From Perlabentimonas sp041656735 (GTDB taxonomy: Bacteria; Bacteroidota; Bacteroidia; Bacteroidales; Tenuifilaceae): a DNA stretch of 64,000 bases. Position numbers and translations under genes: made by a program. The stretch covers positions 65,753 through 129,752 of the forward strand of contig JBBACY010000003.1 of NCBI GenBank assembly GCA_041656735.1, given 5' to 3'. How positions within the stretch are numbered: the first letter of the stretch is position 1; each line of letters opens with the position of its first letter. Positions 53,253 to 61,100 of this stretch are shown here, piece by piece. The notes under the pieces were generated by a model that saw nothing but the letters and a program-made list of their open reading frames with translations, searched no databases and was not told the origin of the DNA.

Positions 53253-54221
53253 TTAACCGATAGTAATTTTATGACCAAGTTGTTCTGCTAGTTTTTCAAT
53301 ATCTTCTTTTCTTGCCAATTGTTTTAACCAATTTTTCGGAATGTTATCAAACCCGTAAAGCAGTCCTGCAAGTCCACCTGTTACGGCAGCAGTTGTGTCT
53401 GTGTCCTCACCTAAGTTTACCGCCCTTAAAACGGCTTCTGAATAACTGTTTGTTGTAAGTAAACACCAAATACTTACCTCAAGTGTGTGCAGCACGTAGC
53501 CGCTACTAAAAATACTATCTTCTGATAATTCGTAAATGCTCTGCTTTAGTATACGGTCAAATAATGCTATTTCGGTTGAACTAACTGAAATAGAAGATAG
53601 ATAGCTTGTTATTTCAGTTTGTAGGTTTTTATAGATTTCAAACTTGTTTTTCTGTTCAAGTAATTGTTTAGCAAATTCAAGATAGTAAAAGCAAGCAATT
53701 ACAGAACGAATGTGCCCATGCGTAATTGAAGAGACTTGTTTTGTTATTTCGTATCGTTCATAAATGGGCTTGTTAAGTAAATAAAATAGTAAAGGAGAAA
53801 TTCTCATTAAAGAGCCATTGCCATTTGACGACTCGTCAAACTCTCCTGCTAGTTCGGGTTGTATACCTTGCTTCAGCTTGTCAATAGCTTTTCGTGTTGC
53901 CAAACCAATATCGAAAACATTCCCGTGTGGAGTCCAATAATTTTCATAATACCATTTCACAAAGTTTTGCCCAATTATATTTAAGTCAAAGTCTTGTGTT
54001 AATGCTTCGGCAAGGCGAAAAGTTAGCGAACTGTCGTCTGACCAAGTTCCCGCAGGTAAATTGTATGTTCCGTAACCAATCATATCCGTTACAGGGTTTT
54101 CGCCAATGGTTTGCCTGTCTTTAAACTCAACAGGAACACCAAGTGCATCGCCAACCGCTACACCAAAAAGGGTTGATTTTATATGATAAGCGTGATTATT
54201 GCTATTTACTAAATTTTTCAA
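53253..54221 (-). CDS. ADP-ribosylglycohydrolase family protein
   Basis: 322 residues with the DraG/ARH fold: GVAVGDALGVPVEF, the first metal pair in GTWSDDSSLTFRLAEAL, GNGSLMRISPLLFYL, and the second in NLGEDTDTTAAVTGGLAG. The Mg-binding D-D-S and D-x-D-T are intact, so it should be active, removing ADP-ribose from proteins or small molecules. The start is a TTG at 54219-54221; the frame closes upstream without an ATG. It sits between the SiaC/histidine-kinase pair and the SiaB-like kinase. I see no ADP-ribosyltransferase nearby. Confidence 0.88.
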   Translation of the reverse strand: MKNLVNSNNHAYHIKSTLFGVAVGDALGVPVEFKDRQTIGENPVTDMIGYGTYNLPAGTWSDDSSLTFRLAEALTQDFDLNIIGQNFVKWYYENYWTPHGNVFDIGLATRKAIDKLKQGIQPELAGEFDESSNGNGSLMRISPLLFYLLNKPIYERYEITKQVSSITHGHIRSVIACFYYLEFAKQLLEQKNKFEIYKNLQTEITSYLSSISVSSTEIALFDRILKQSIYELSEDSIFSSGYVLHTLEVSIWCLLTTNSYSEAVLRAVNLGEDTDTTAAVTGGLAGLLYGFDNIPKNWLKQLARKEDIEKLAEQLGHKITIG

Positions 54222-54319
54222 CCCGCCGTATTTTTTAAGGGAACGTTGTTTTTAAAATAAGAAATTGTAAACCCATTGTCAATTCTGACTGCAGTTTAGG
54301 GCTATTTGTAGATATCAAG

Positions 54320-55420
54320 CTAGCTTATTTTAACGCCAAATACAAGTAAACTCTTATTGTGATCGGGAGTTATTGAGTAGTGGACCTCATCTGATTTTCT
54401 GAAAATATAAATTAACCCAATTCCGTCATTATTCGAGTGTTTATCTACTAATCCTTGCATTCGCTCCAGGTATAGCTTGTTGAGCGAGTCTTTATCTAGT
54501 TGAGACAGTTTTAAAAGAATTTTATTTAACGGTGCAGCTTGCGGTTCGCCTATGTAGTTGCATGTGGCTACGGTATAACCATTGTCATTTTTTTGAAGCA
54601 GAAATAGCGCTTCATTTACACCCTGATCTCGAAGTGCATGCATAGAGATATTTTGTAAAAGCTCAACCGATATGTTGTATAGTTTTTGTTTCCCTGATTT
54701 TCCCTCATTGTGTCCGAGGATGTTTTTTTCAATCATATGAATAATAGGGAGTACCGAGTTTTCTGAAAAATCACCCTTATGGACAACCAGCAGGTTGTGG
54801 TCCTGCATTTTTTTGTAAATGTCCTTCATGTGGGCCAATGAATCTATCTCATCCTGTTTAGGCTCAATTTCGACATTATGAATACTTAACTGAATAAAAA
54901 AAAGAGATAAACCATTGGGCAATGGTATAAATTCGTATAGAATTTCCTCCCCCGTTCTCCGAGCCATTTCAATAATACCGAGTCCTGCCCCTCCACGATC
55001 CGATAGTTTTCCTTTTCTTAGAACCTGCTTTTGAAGCGATCGTAAGTCCTCGGGCGACAGGCTATTTACCTGATTCAATTTTTCTCTAATAGAATCAATG
55101 TTTTCTGTTTTAATGGCATTAACCGAGCCTATGTGAAATGTGTTGGTAAAACTACGTACGTAGAATGCCCCTTTTAGGTCAAGTGGGTCTACAAAATCAA
55201 CCGAAAACTTGCTATGTCTGGCAACATTTTGGTAGCATTCGGCCATTAAAAAGCTAATCTTATTTTTTAAACGAACGAAATTACCTGCTGAGTCAATGTT
55301 CGATTGTGTTAGCTCAATAATTTTGTGTGTAATACTATCAGATACAACGCCAGAATACATAAACGCTAGATTATCGCTTTGTAAACTCTTAAAAAGATTG
55401 TTGGCAAACGGTACGTTCAT
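54320..55420 (-). CDS. Tandem SiaB-like protein kinase (two DUF6272-type domains)
   Basis: 366 residues made of two related GHKL-like halves. Half 1 (about 1-180) has the N-box E61-x3-N65-x3-H69 (AECYQNVARHS) and Gly-rich lid DRGGAGLGIIEMAR. Half 2 (about 195-366) repeats it with E253-x3-N257-x3-H261 (VELLQNISMHA) and the weaker NNDGIGLIYIFR. SiaB kinases phosphorylate SiaC proteins on Ser/Thr; the typical protein is a single ~180-residue domain. The first half looks more intact and is probably the catalytic one. It is separate from the SiaC-like gene by the histidine kinase and the ADP-ribosylglycohydrolase. Confidence 0.8.
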   Translation of the reverse strand: MNVPFANNLFKSLQSDNLAFMYSGVVSDSITHKIIELTQSNIDSAGNFVRLKNKISFLMAECYQNVARHSKFSVDFVDPLDLKGAFYVRSFTNTFHIGSVNAIKTENIDSIREKLNQVNSLSPEDLRSLQKQVLRKGKLSDRGGAGLGIIEMARRTGEEILYEFIPLPNGLSLFFIQLSIHNVEIEPKQDEIDSLAHMKDIYKKMQDHNLLVVHKGDFSENSVLPIIHMIEKNILGHNEGKSGKQKLYNISVELLQNISMHALRDQGVNEALFLLQKNDNGYTVATCNYIGEPQAAPLNKILLKLSQLDKDSLNKLYLERMQGLVDKHSNNDGIGLIYIFRKSDEVHYSITPDHNKSLLVFGVKIS

Positions 55421-56075
55421 ATTCTAATACTTAGGTGGTAGTTATGCAAGTTAATTATTTTTTGTGTATCAATAACATTGTAAGCTATTTTTTATTATCT
55501 AGATGAGAACCCTAGGCGGCATTAGCAGGTAAATTTTGTTGTTTTTATGTAATCGTTTATACTAATGTACGGAAACCTTACCAAGCATTGAAAGTAAGGT
55601 TAGCTGTGTGGCAGTATATTTCTCTTCCTGATAAAAGTCAGGTGGTTACCGCATTTTATTTTTAATATTTGCTATATTGCATTTGTAAGATATAAATATG
55701 CCGACTGAATATATAATTTCATCATTGTACCATAACAATGGCAAGGGTTTATACTCGTGCTGGATTTGTTGACTTCCTCTTTAGGTTAACCTTCTCTTTC
55801 CTATTAGGCTAACTTGCTGGTTATTATCAGATATTTAAGCCGTTGAAATAGCGTATCTGCCGAAAGTGTGTTTTTCTATAACTTACCATTAACCTAAATT
55901 ACAATTACCAGTAAATATTGGGCAACTATAATTGCATACCTTATTTTAGCAAACGCAATTTTTCAATCAGCATAAGTAACTAGTTTGTAATTCGATAACA
56001 GCATAGGATAGTATAAAATACAGAATTATTAATTACTATCTCTTGCTCATTTAGTAACTCAAAAAATATAATACT
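55421..56075. other. Intergenic region, 655 bases, no gene found
   Basis: AT-rich gap between the divergent SiaB-like gene and the M24 peptidase. It contains no credible open frame and no tRNA. I see only one small hairpin (CCTGA-N6-TCAGG near 55628-55643). It should carry both promoters, but I find no full -33/-7 pair. Confidence 0.5.
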
Positions 56076-57458
56076 ATGTTCTCAAAACAAACCTATATTC
56101 AACGCCGCGAGGAACTTAAGAAGAAGTTTAGTAGCGGAATCCTTCTCTTCTTAGGAAACGATGAAACCGGAATGAACTATGCCGATAACACATACCACTT
56201 TAGGCAGGACAGTACCTTTTTGTATTATTTTGGCGTTAACGCGCCCGGGTTTTATGCCATTATTGACCTCAATTCAGGTGAAGAAACTATTTTTGGAGAT
56301 GATTACACCATTGACAGTATTGTGTGGATGGGCGATATGCCCACAGTTACCTCGTTAGCCGAAAAAGTTGGAATAAGTAAAACTGAAACAACCAGTGCGC
56401 TTAAACAGAAGATAGCCAAAGCGAACAATGTTATGTTTTTGCCTCCGTATCGCCCTGAGCATCAAGTTAAGTTGTTTGGCTTGCTTGGTATTCACCCCAA
56501 CGAGTCAGCCCAAAAGGCTAGCATACCGTTCGTTATGGCGGTGGCAGAGCAGCGAAACATTAAATCCAGCGAGGAGATTGCAGAAATTGAACGAGCTGTA
56601 AATACAACGGTGCTTATGCATAGAACGGCTATGCGGTATGCAAAGCCCGGAATGACCGAGGCGCAAGTGGCGGCAAAGGTAGCTCAGATTGCCCTTGAGA
56701 GTGGCGGACAGCTGAGTTTTCCAATTATTGCCACAATTAACGGTCAAACTTTACATAATCATTTCCACGGAAATACTATCCGTGATGGGCAGCTGTTCTT
56801 GCTGGATGCTGGAGCCGAAACTCCGATGGGGTATGCCGGTGATATGAGTAGCACTTTTCCCGTTTCAAAACAATTCTCATCGGAGCAGCGCGATATATAT
56901 GAGGTGTGTCTTAATGCTCACAATTCAGCAATAGAGGCACTTAAGCCAGGAGTCCATTTTCGTGATGTACACTTGCTTGCAGCCCGTATTATTTTCGATG
57001 GACTAAAAAACCTTGGTTTTACCAAAGGAAACACCGACGATGCGTTGGTTAGCGGGGCACATGCGCTTTTCTTTCCATGCGGATTGGGCCACCTTATGGG
57101 GCTCGACGTGCACGATATGGAGAACTTGGGTGAACAGTGGGTTGGCTACGGTGGCGAACCTAAAAGTACTCAGTTCGGGCTAAAATCGCTAAGGCTAGGA
57201 ACTAAATTAAAACCTGGGTTTGTGTTAACCATTGAGCCTGGTATCTACTTTATTCCGCAGCTAATTGACCTGTGGCAAAAGAATGGAACGAATAAAGATT
57301 TTCTTAATTTCGATAAAATTAATCAGTTCCGAAATTTTAGCGGTTTACGAAATGAGGAGGATATTTTAATTACTTCAGATGGACACAGAATACTTGGAGA
57401 ACCGTTGGCTAAAACGGTTACTGAGGTTGAGAATGAGCGTAAGTATGCGTTTGAATAG
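56076..57458 (+). CDS. M24 family Xaa-Pro aminopeptidase
   Basis: 460 residues: an aminopeptidase P N-terminal domain (about 1-130: RREELKKKFSSGILLFLGND, DSTFLYYFGVNAPG), then the pita-bread M24 domain with all metal ligands: LLDAGAETPMGYAGDMSSTFPV (two Asp), CGLGHLMGLDVHDME (His), LTIEPGIYF (Glu) and LRNEEDILIT (Glu). It removes N-terminal residues preceding proline, in the cytoplasm, as there is no signal peptide. The gene is monocistronic, with a strong terminator at 57482-57526. Confidence 0.94.
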   Translation: MFSKQTYIQRREELKKKFSSGILLFLGNDETGMNYADNTYHFRQDSTFLYYFGVNAPGFYAIIDLNSGEETIFGDDYTIDSIVWMGDMPTVTSLAEKVGISKTETTSALKQKIAKANNVMFLPPYRPEHQVKLFGLLGIHPNESAQKASIPFVMAVAEQRNIKSSEEIAEIERAVNTTVLMHRTAMRYAKPGMTEAQVAAKVAQIALESGGQLSFPIIATINGQTLHNHFHGNTIRDGQLFLLDAGAETPMGYAGDMSSTFPVSKQFSSEQRDIYEVCLNAHNSAIEALKPGVHFRDVHLLAARIIFDGLKNLGFTKGNTDDALVSGAHALFFPCGLGHLMGLDVHDMENLGEQWVGYGGEPKSTQFGLKSLRLGTKLKPGFVLTIEPGIYFIPQLIDLWQKNGTNKDFLNFDKINQFRNFSGLRNEEDILITSDGHRILGEPLAKTVTEVENERKYAFE

Positions 57459-57481
57459 TACTTTAGTTATAGTTGATTTAT

Positions 57482-57526
57482 AAAAATGGGTTATCTAAAA
57501 ACATTAGTTTTTAGATAACCCATTTT
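57482..57526. terminator. Bidirectional terminator, 20-bp stem
   Basis: A 20-bp perfect stem (57483-57502 with 57507-57526) with loop ATTA, flanked by A and T runs, between converging M24 peptidase and TlpA-like genes. Confidence 0.92.
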
Positions 57527-57551
57527 ATCTTGAAAAGAGTTTCCTCTCTTT

Positions 57552-58100
57552 TTATAGAATCTTCTTTATCTCTTCAATCATCAAATTAAACTCTTCCTCA
57601 TCAAAAAGGCGAGTAAGAAAAACGATTTCTCCTTCCTTGTTTATTATTACGTTGCGGGTTACGCCTGCGTCTTTACGGGCGTATAGTTCAAAGATTTCAG
57701 AGTTCTCATCCAACGCTAGGGGATAGGTAACTTCCATTTTCATAGCAAAATCAATAACCTTTTCCATAGGTTCTCCTCTGTCTACTCCAATAAGTACAAG
57801 TCCTTTATCCTTTAGTGGTTGCCAAATATCTTTCTCAATATGTGGCATCTCCTTGCGGCACACTCCGCACCAGCTTGCTGTAAATTGTAGCATAACCACT
57901 TTACCCTTATGGTCGGAGAGGGTAAATGTTGTACTATCCGTTAGCAGCGTGGTAAAATTGGGTGCTTTTTGCCCCACTTTTACTATGTAGCCCCTATCAT
58001 CGTCGGTAGCGGTTTTATCGTCCTTCTTTGTGTTGCTAACACATGAACAGGCTAGAGTTAGCCCTATTAAAATGGTAGTAATAATTTTAATTGTCTTCAT
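57552..58100 (-). CDS. TlpA-like thioredoxin lipoprotein
   Basis: 182 residues. Lipoprotein signal (MKTIKIITTILIGLTLACSC), a short acidic linker, then a thioredoxin domain with KVVMLQFTASWCGVCRKEM (redox C-x2-C), LVLIGVDRGEPMEKV and a cis-Pro-type region (VTRNVIINKEG). The Val where Pro is usual before the loop means the motif reads T-R-N rather than T-P-T, so it may be an atypical reductase. It differs from the TlpA-like protein at 32695 in lacking DUF4369. A long, gene-free region lies upstream. Confidence 0.9.
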   Translation of the reverse strand: MKTIKIITTILIGLTLACSCVSNTKKDDKTATDDDRGYIVKVGQKAPNFTTLLTDSTTFTLSDHKGKVVMLQFTASWCGVCRKEMPHIEKDIWQPLKDKGLVLIGVDRGEPMEKVIDFAMKMEVTYPLALDENSEIFELYARKDAGVTRNVIINKEGEIVFLTRLFDEEEFNLMIEEIKKIL

Positions 58101-58654
58101 ACTGTATAATTTATTAGTGTTATAAACCTGCGTAAAGATATATTTATTTTTATTACAAGAAACAGCTAAGAACCTGTTTATGTTTCATAGTATGGATTTG
58201 TACTCCTGTTGTTTTATGCAGTGTTAGATGATTATTTAGCCTCGTTTTGCATTTTCTTACTAACATGTTTTTTGATTTAAAGAGGTTAAAAATCAATTGT
58301 GATTCTTGTTTAATTTGCCAGCGTTGTTACTAAGTACGTGAATATTATTCATATTATCGATAATAAATGTTTAATTGTATAAATATAACAGCACAATATT
58401 ATAGACTATGTTTTATTAAATAAGCAATTTACTGATTTGTGTAATTTTTATTGTAGTTTAGGTTGGTGTAGTGTTTCGTTCTCGTGCTTTTCAAGTATTC
58501 GGCTAATAAACCTGCGTATTAAACTTAAAGCTGAAAATATCGTGTTAGTTCTCTGCTAGCATTCCTAATTGAAGTGTTTTCAGTTAATATAGTTGCGACA
58601 GGTATAAAGAATTGTTTGAAGAAGGTTGGCTAAAAAATAGGCTCATTATTCTCA

Positions 58655-58689
58655 ACGACACCTCTCGTCGTCGTTGGATAGTATATTTA
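58655..58689 (+). promoter_or_regulatory. Candidate WYL operator with overlapping promoter, site 1
   Basis: Inverted repeat ACGAC-N7-GTCGT (58655-58671), 10 bases, then the -7-like box TATATTTA (58682-58689). The repeat covers the place where a -33 element would lie. The same elements with the same two spacings recur at 61044-61078. It points toward the P-loop gene, leaving a leader of about 225 bases. Confidence 0.6.
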
Positions 58690-58720
58690 ACCCTATATTA
58701 CTAACACTATAAAATAGGGT
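58690..58720 (+). repeat. Inverted repeat in the leader of the P-loop gene
   Basis: ACCCTAT (58690-58696) and ATAGGGT (58714-58720) are exact inverted copies 17 bases apart. The pair begins directly after the -7-like box, so it could be a hairpin at the RNA 5' end or a second operator. There is no T-run, so not a terminator. Confidence 0.45.
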
Positions 58721-58921
58721 ATATTGATTGGCATATAATCGAGCGGCAAATTTCCATCTTCTATTTTGTCTATTTAAGGCCTCGCAACTTTGGCATGGTG
58801 TTATTGGAATAGAGGAGAAAATAATTCTCGGTGAAATTTTATCAGAAAATTACTTGCTAAAAATATGTTACTCATTGCTTGGCAGATTGTTGGGTTATGA
58901 GTAGCAATAACACTATTGAAT

Positions 58922-59599
58922 ATGGAACGAATAAAACTATCAAATGGACTAGTAGCTTTTGGCGGAGCCAAGGGTGTGGGTAAAACTCGCTTTTTACTAA
59001 AACTCGCAAATTACCTTGCCAAAACTGGGAAAGTACTATTTGTAAGTTATTCAGACTACAAAGAACGGCTCGAGCACGTTATTAAGGGTATTGACGGCAC
59101 AATAAACAGTAACCTAGAGCTGAATACACACTTGGGGTACTACTGCGTGGAATCGTTCCTTGAGCTAATAGAGTACATTGAGGAAGGTGATTTTAAAACC
59201 GTAATAATTGATAACGCCGAGTGCTACTCGCTCAATCCAGCAGAAACATTTTCATACCCAGGCAAGGATGGAGTAGTTGACGCACTGCTATTTATTAGCA
59301 ACCGCCTTAAGGTAAGGGTTATGTTTACATCCTATCTGGTTTCCAACAGTTTTACGGAAGATTACTCGTCGCCAACGCTAAATAATTTTATATGGTCGCG
59401 CGAAATAGTAAATCAGTGCGAGCAAATATATGTGTTTTACCGTCCAACTATGTATGGTTTTAAGTTTGACGAGGAAGGAACCCCCATTGACGATAACCTT
59501 GAGCTAATTTCGCTAAAAAATGAGGAGCATAATGAGCATAAAATTATTTACCCCAACAGTGAGTTTAAATTCTTCAATCAGGTTGAATCTCAAATCTAA
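58922..59599 (+). CDS. P-loop ATPase of RecA/DnaB-like fold, unknown function
   Basis: 225 residues from the ATG at 58922. Walker A is GGAKGVGKT at residues 14-22, followed by the RecA-type helix and strand (RFLLKLANYLAKTGKVLFVSYSDYKERL, like the S-x-E-M region of DnaB) and a Walker B-like TVIIDNAECYS. The C-terminal third has no clear family. No helicase N-terminal domain and no DNA-binding motif are visible. It may be a stripped DnaB/KaiC-type ATPase. The PcfJ-like gene follows after 211 bases and the WYL gene after that, all on the same strand. Confidence 0.75.
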   Translation: MERIKLSNGLVAFGGAKGVGKTRFLLKLANYLAKTGKVLFVSYSDYKERLEHVIKGIDGTINSNLELNTHLGYYCVESFLELIEYIEEGDFKTVIIDNAECYSLNPAETFSYPGKDGVVDALLFISNRLKVRVMFTSYLVSNSFTEDYSSPTLNNFIWSREIVNQCEQIYVFYRPTMYGFKFDEEGTPIDDNLELISLKNEEHNEHKIIYPNSEFKFFNQVESQI

Positions 59600-59810
59600 T
59601 TTAAGAGTAAAGCGGGTATGTTAATAAATAGTATGACCATACATTTAGTGTTGTAGTTTTAGGTTTTACCAGCGGGGATTAGGCTACATGAATTCAGCAT
59701 TAAAACAATGCAAGGAACTTTTTTATTTGTTGATATCTTTCAATTTATCAGAGTAAAGATTACATCACTTTTGGTTAACTTTAGAAACATCGATTTTTAA
59801 GCCTCAGCAA

Positions 59811-60974
59811 ATGAATAGCCTTGTTAGTCAGTCGAGTATACCTGAGTTGCCAGCATTAAGCTATGGCTATATTCGTAAGGGCGAAATCACAAAATGGATA
59901 TTTTGGGAGTACGACCAGCTTAAAAATATTAGGAAGTTTAGTTTAGAGATTAACACCGATTTTAGCAGGCTTAACCTGTTAGATGAAGTTGAAACGCAGA
60001 GAGTTCCTTTGCGAAATACGTTGGGCTTTTGCAAGGCTTTGGGAGTCGATTGGCTTACCAAAGCAATGCCCAATCCCCAGCTGTTTTTGGAGAAGATTAT
60101 TCTCGAGGAGGTTGCCCTTAGGCGTATTACCAATCCGAGTGACCTTGCAAGCTTTATTCTGGGTGCGGACCTCTCGGCAAAGGTATCATCAAAGCTATTC
60201 TTTCGCAGTGTGTTAACCAATCAGTTTTTCGATACGTGGGATAAGATTAAAATTGCAATTCTATTGCTCATAGTAACCGATAATGTGCAGAGGACTATTG
60301 ATCACATTGTCTATTTATCTCAGCGCTTTAATGTTAACTACAATTTTTATCGCCTGGTAAACCTATCATTTAAAATGGGTGTTTTTCTCGATTGCTTTAT
60401 GCTTGATATAAGCATTGAGAAGCAAATATCCATTCTCGATAAGGAGAACCAATATCTTTATAAGGACTCCTGTTACATTGAAGTTGATGGTGCTTTTAGC
60501 TCATGCGTTAATTTGGTTGCTCTGTATTTGTCCTATGCATCACGTTCTGTAACCATTGCTGAGTTTAAGAGTAAGCAAAGAAAATCTATTTACTACGGAA
60601 CGCTGCCCTTGCCCAAAGGAATGAATCTTATTGAAACTTCAAAGGAACTTATTTTTGAAGGAAGAAGGATGAGCCATTGTGTAGCAACGTATCTGCCTAG
60701 ATTACTTGGTAAAAAATCGTTCTTCCTTCATATTAAATTTGAAGAATCAGCAACGGTAGAGATTGTAAAGAATGCCAAAAAGAGATGCTTCGTAATTAAT
60801 CAAATTTATGGCGTTGCCAACAAAAAAGTGCCAGGAAGTATGATATCAAGAGTAAACAAGGTTATTTCAACATTCGATGCTCAATATTTCTTCTATAAAA
60901 ATTCCTACAAAAGCCGAAGAGCCAAATCAAGAATACAGGAGGGTCCCAGTTTATTTGACGAATTAAAAAAGTAG
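59811..60974 (+). CDS. PcfJ-like protein
   Basis: 387 residues. The C-terminal part resembles the PcfJ domain: a Glu-Gly followed by Met-Ser-His289-Cys-Val (FEGRRMSHCVATYLPRL), then FFLHIKFEESATVEIV and a Q-x-x-G-x-x-N-x-x-P ending (INQIYGVANKKVP). PcfJ is named from the conjugative plasmid pCF10; its biochemical role is unknown, and relatives are common on mobile elements. The N-terminal 250 residues are helical and unrecognised. It lies between the P-loop ATPase and the WYL regulator. No transfer or integrase gene is near. Confidence 0.65.
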   Translation: MNSLVSQSSIPELPALSYGYIRKGEITKWIFWEYDQLKNIRKFSLEINTDFSRLNLLDEVETQRVPLRNTLGFCKALGVDWLTKAMPNPQLFLEKIILEEVALRRITNPSDLASFILGADLSAKVSSKLFFRSVLTNQFFDTWDKIKIAILLLIVTDNVQRTIDHIVYLSQRFNVNYNFYRLVNLSFKMGVFLDCFMLDISIEKQISILDKENQYLYKDSCYIEVDGAFSSCVNLVALYLSYASRSVTIAEFKSKQRKSIYYGTLPLPKGMNLIETSKELIFEGRRMSHCVATYLPRLLGKKSFFLHIKFEESATVEIVKNAKKRCFVINQIYGVANKKVPGSMISRVNKVISTFDAQYFFYKNSYKSRRAKSRIQEGPSLFDELKK

Positions 60975-61043
60975 CTTGCTTCGATGTGATATGCCGCACA
61001 CTCTTTTTATAAGTTGCTTAAGTAGGTTGTAAAATGCCTGCAA

Positions 61044-61078
61044 ACGACCTGTTTTGTCGTCTTAAATACTTATATTTA
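61044..61078 (+). promoter_or_regulatory. Candidate WYL operator with overlapping promoter, site 2
   Basis: ACGAC-N7-GTCGT (61044-61060), 10 bases, TATATTTA (61071-61078), identical in layout to site 1. It lies 22 bases before the WYL start, so it fits an autoregulated promoter. Confidence 0.62.
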
Positions 61079-61100
61079 CAGAAACCAAAGCAAAAACATT

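Larger units (their letters stand above)
58101..58921. other. Intergenic region, 821 bases, with a candidate regulatory site
   Basis: Longest gene-free stretch in the window, between divergent genes. It is AT-rich. I find no credible open frame: the best is 36 codons around 58600-58700 with no start codon. It holds the palindrome/promoter described at 58655-58689 and an inverted repeat (ACCCTAT, 17-base gap, ATAGGGT) at 58690-58720, right where transcription from that promoter would begin. Confidence 0.6.

Noticed and set aside
58600..58715. 36-codon frame in the 821-base gap (KELFEEGWLKNRLIIL)
   Set aside because: No start codon, a stop directly upstream, and no recognisable family; overlaps the candidate operator.
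59734..59783. Possible promoter of the PcfJ-like gene (TAACTTTA at 59776-59783)
   Set aside because: The -7 match is imperfect and the only nearby TTG is 2 bases away, so no usable -33; left uncalled.
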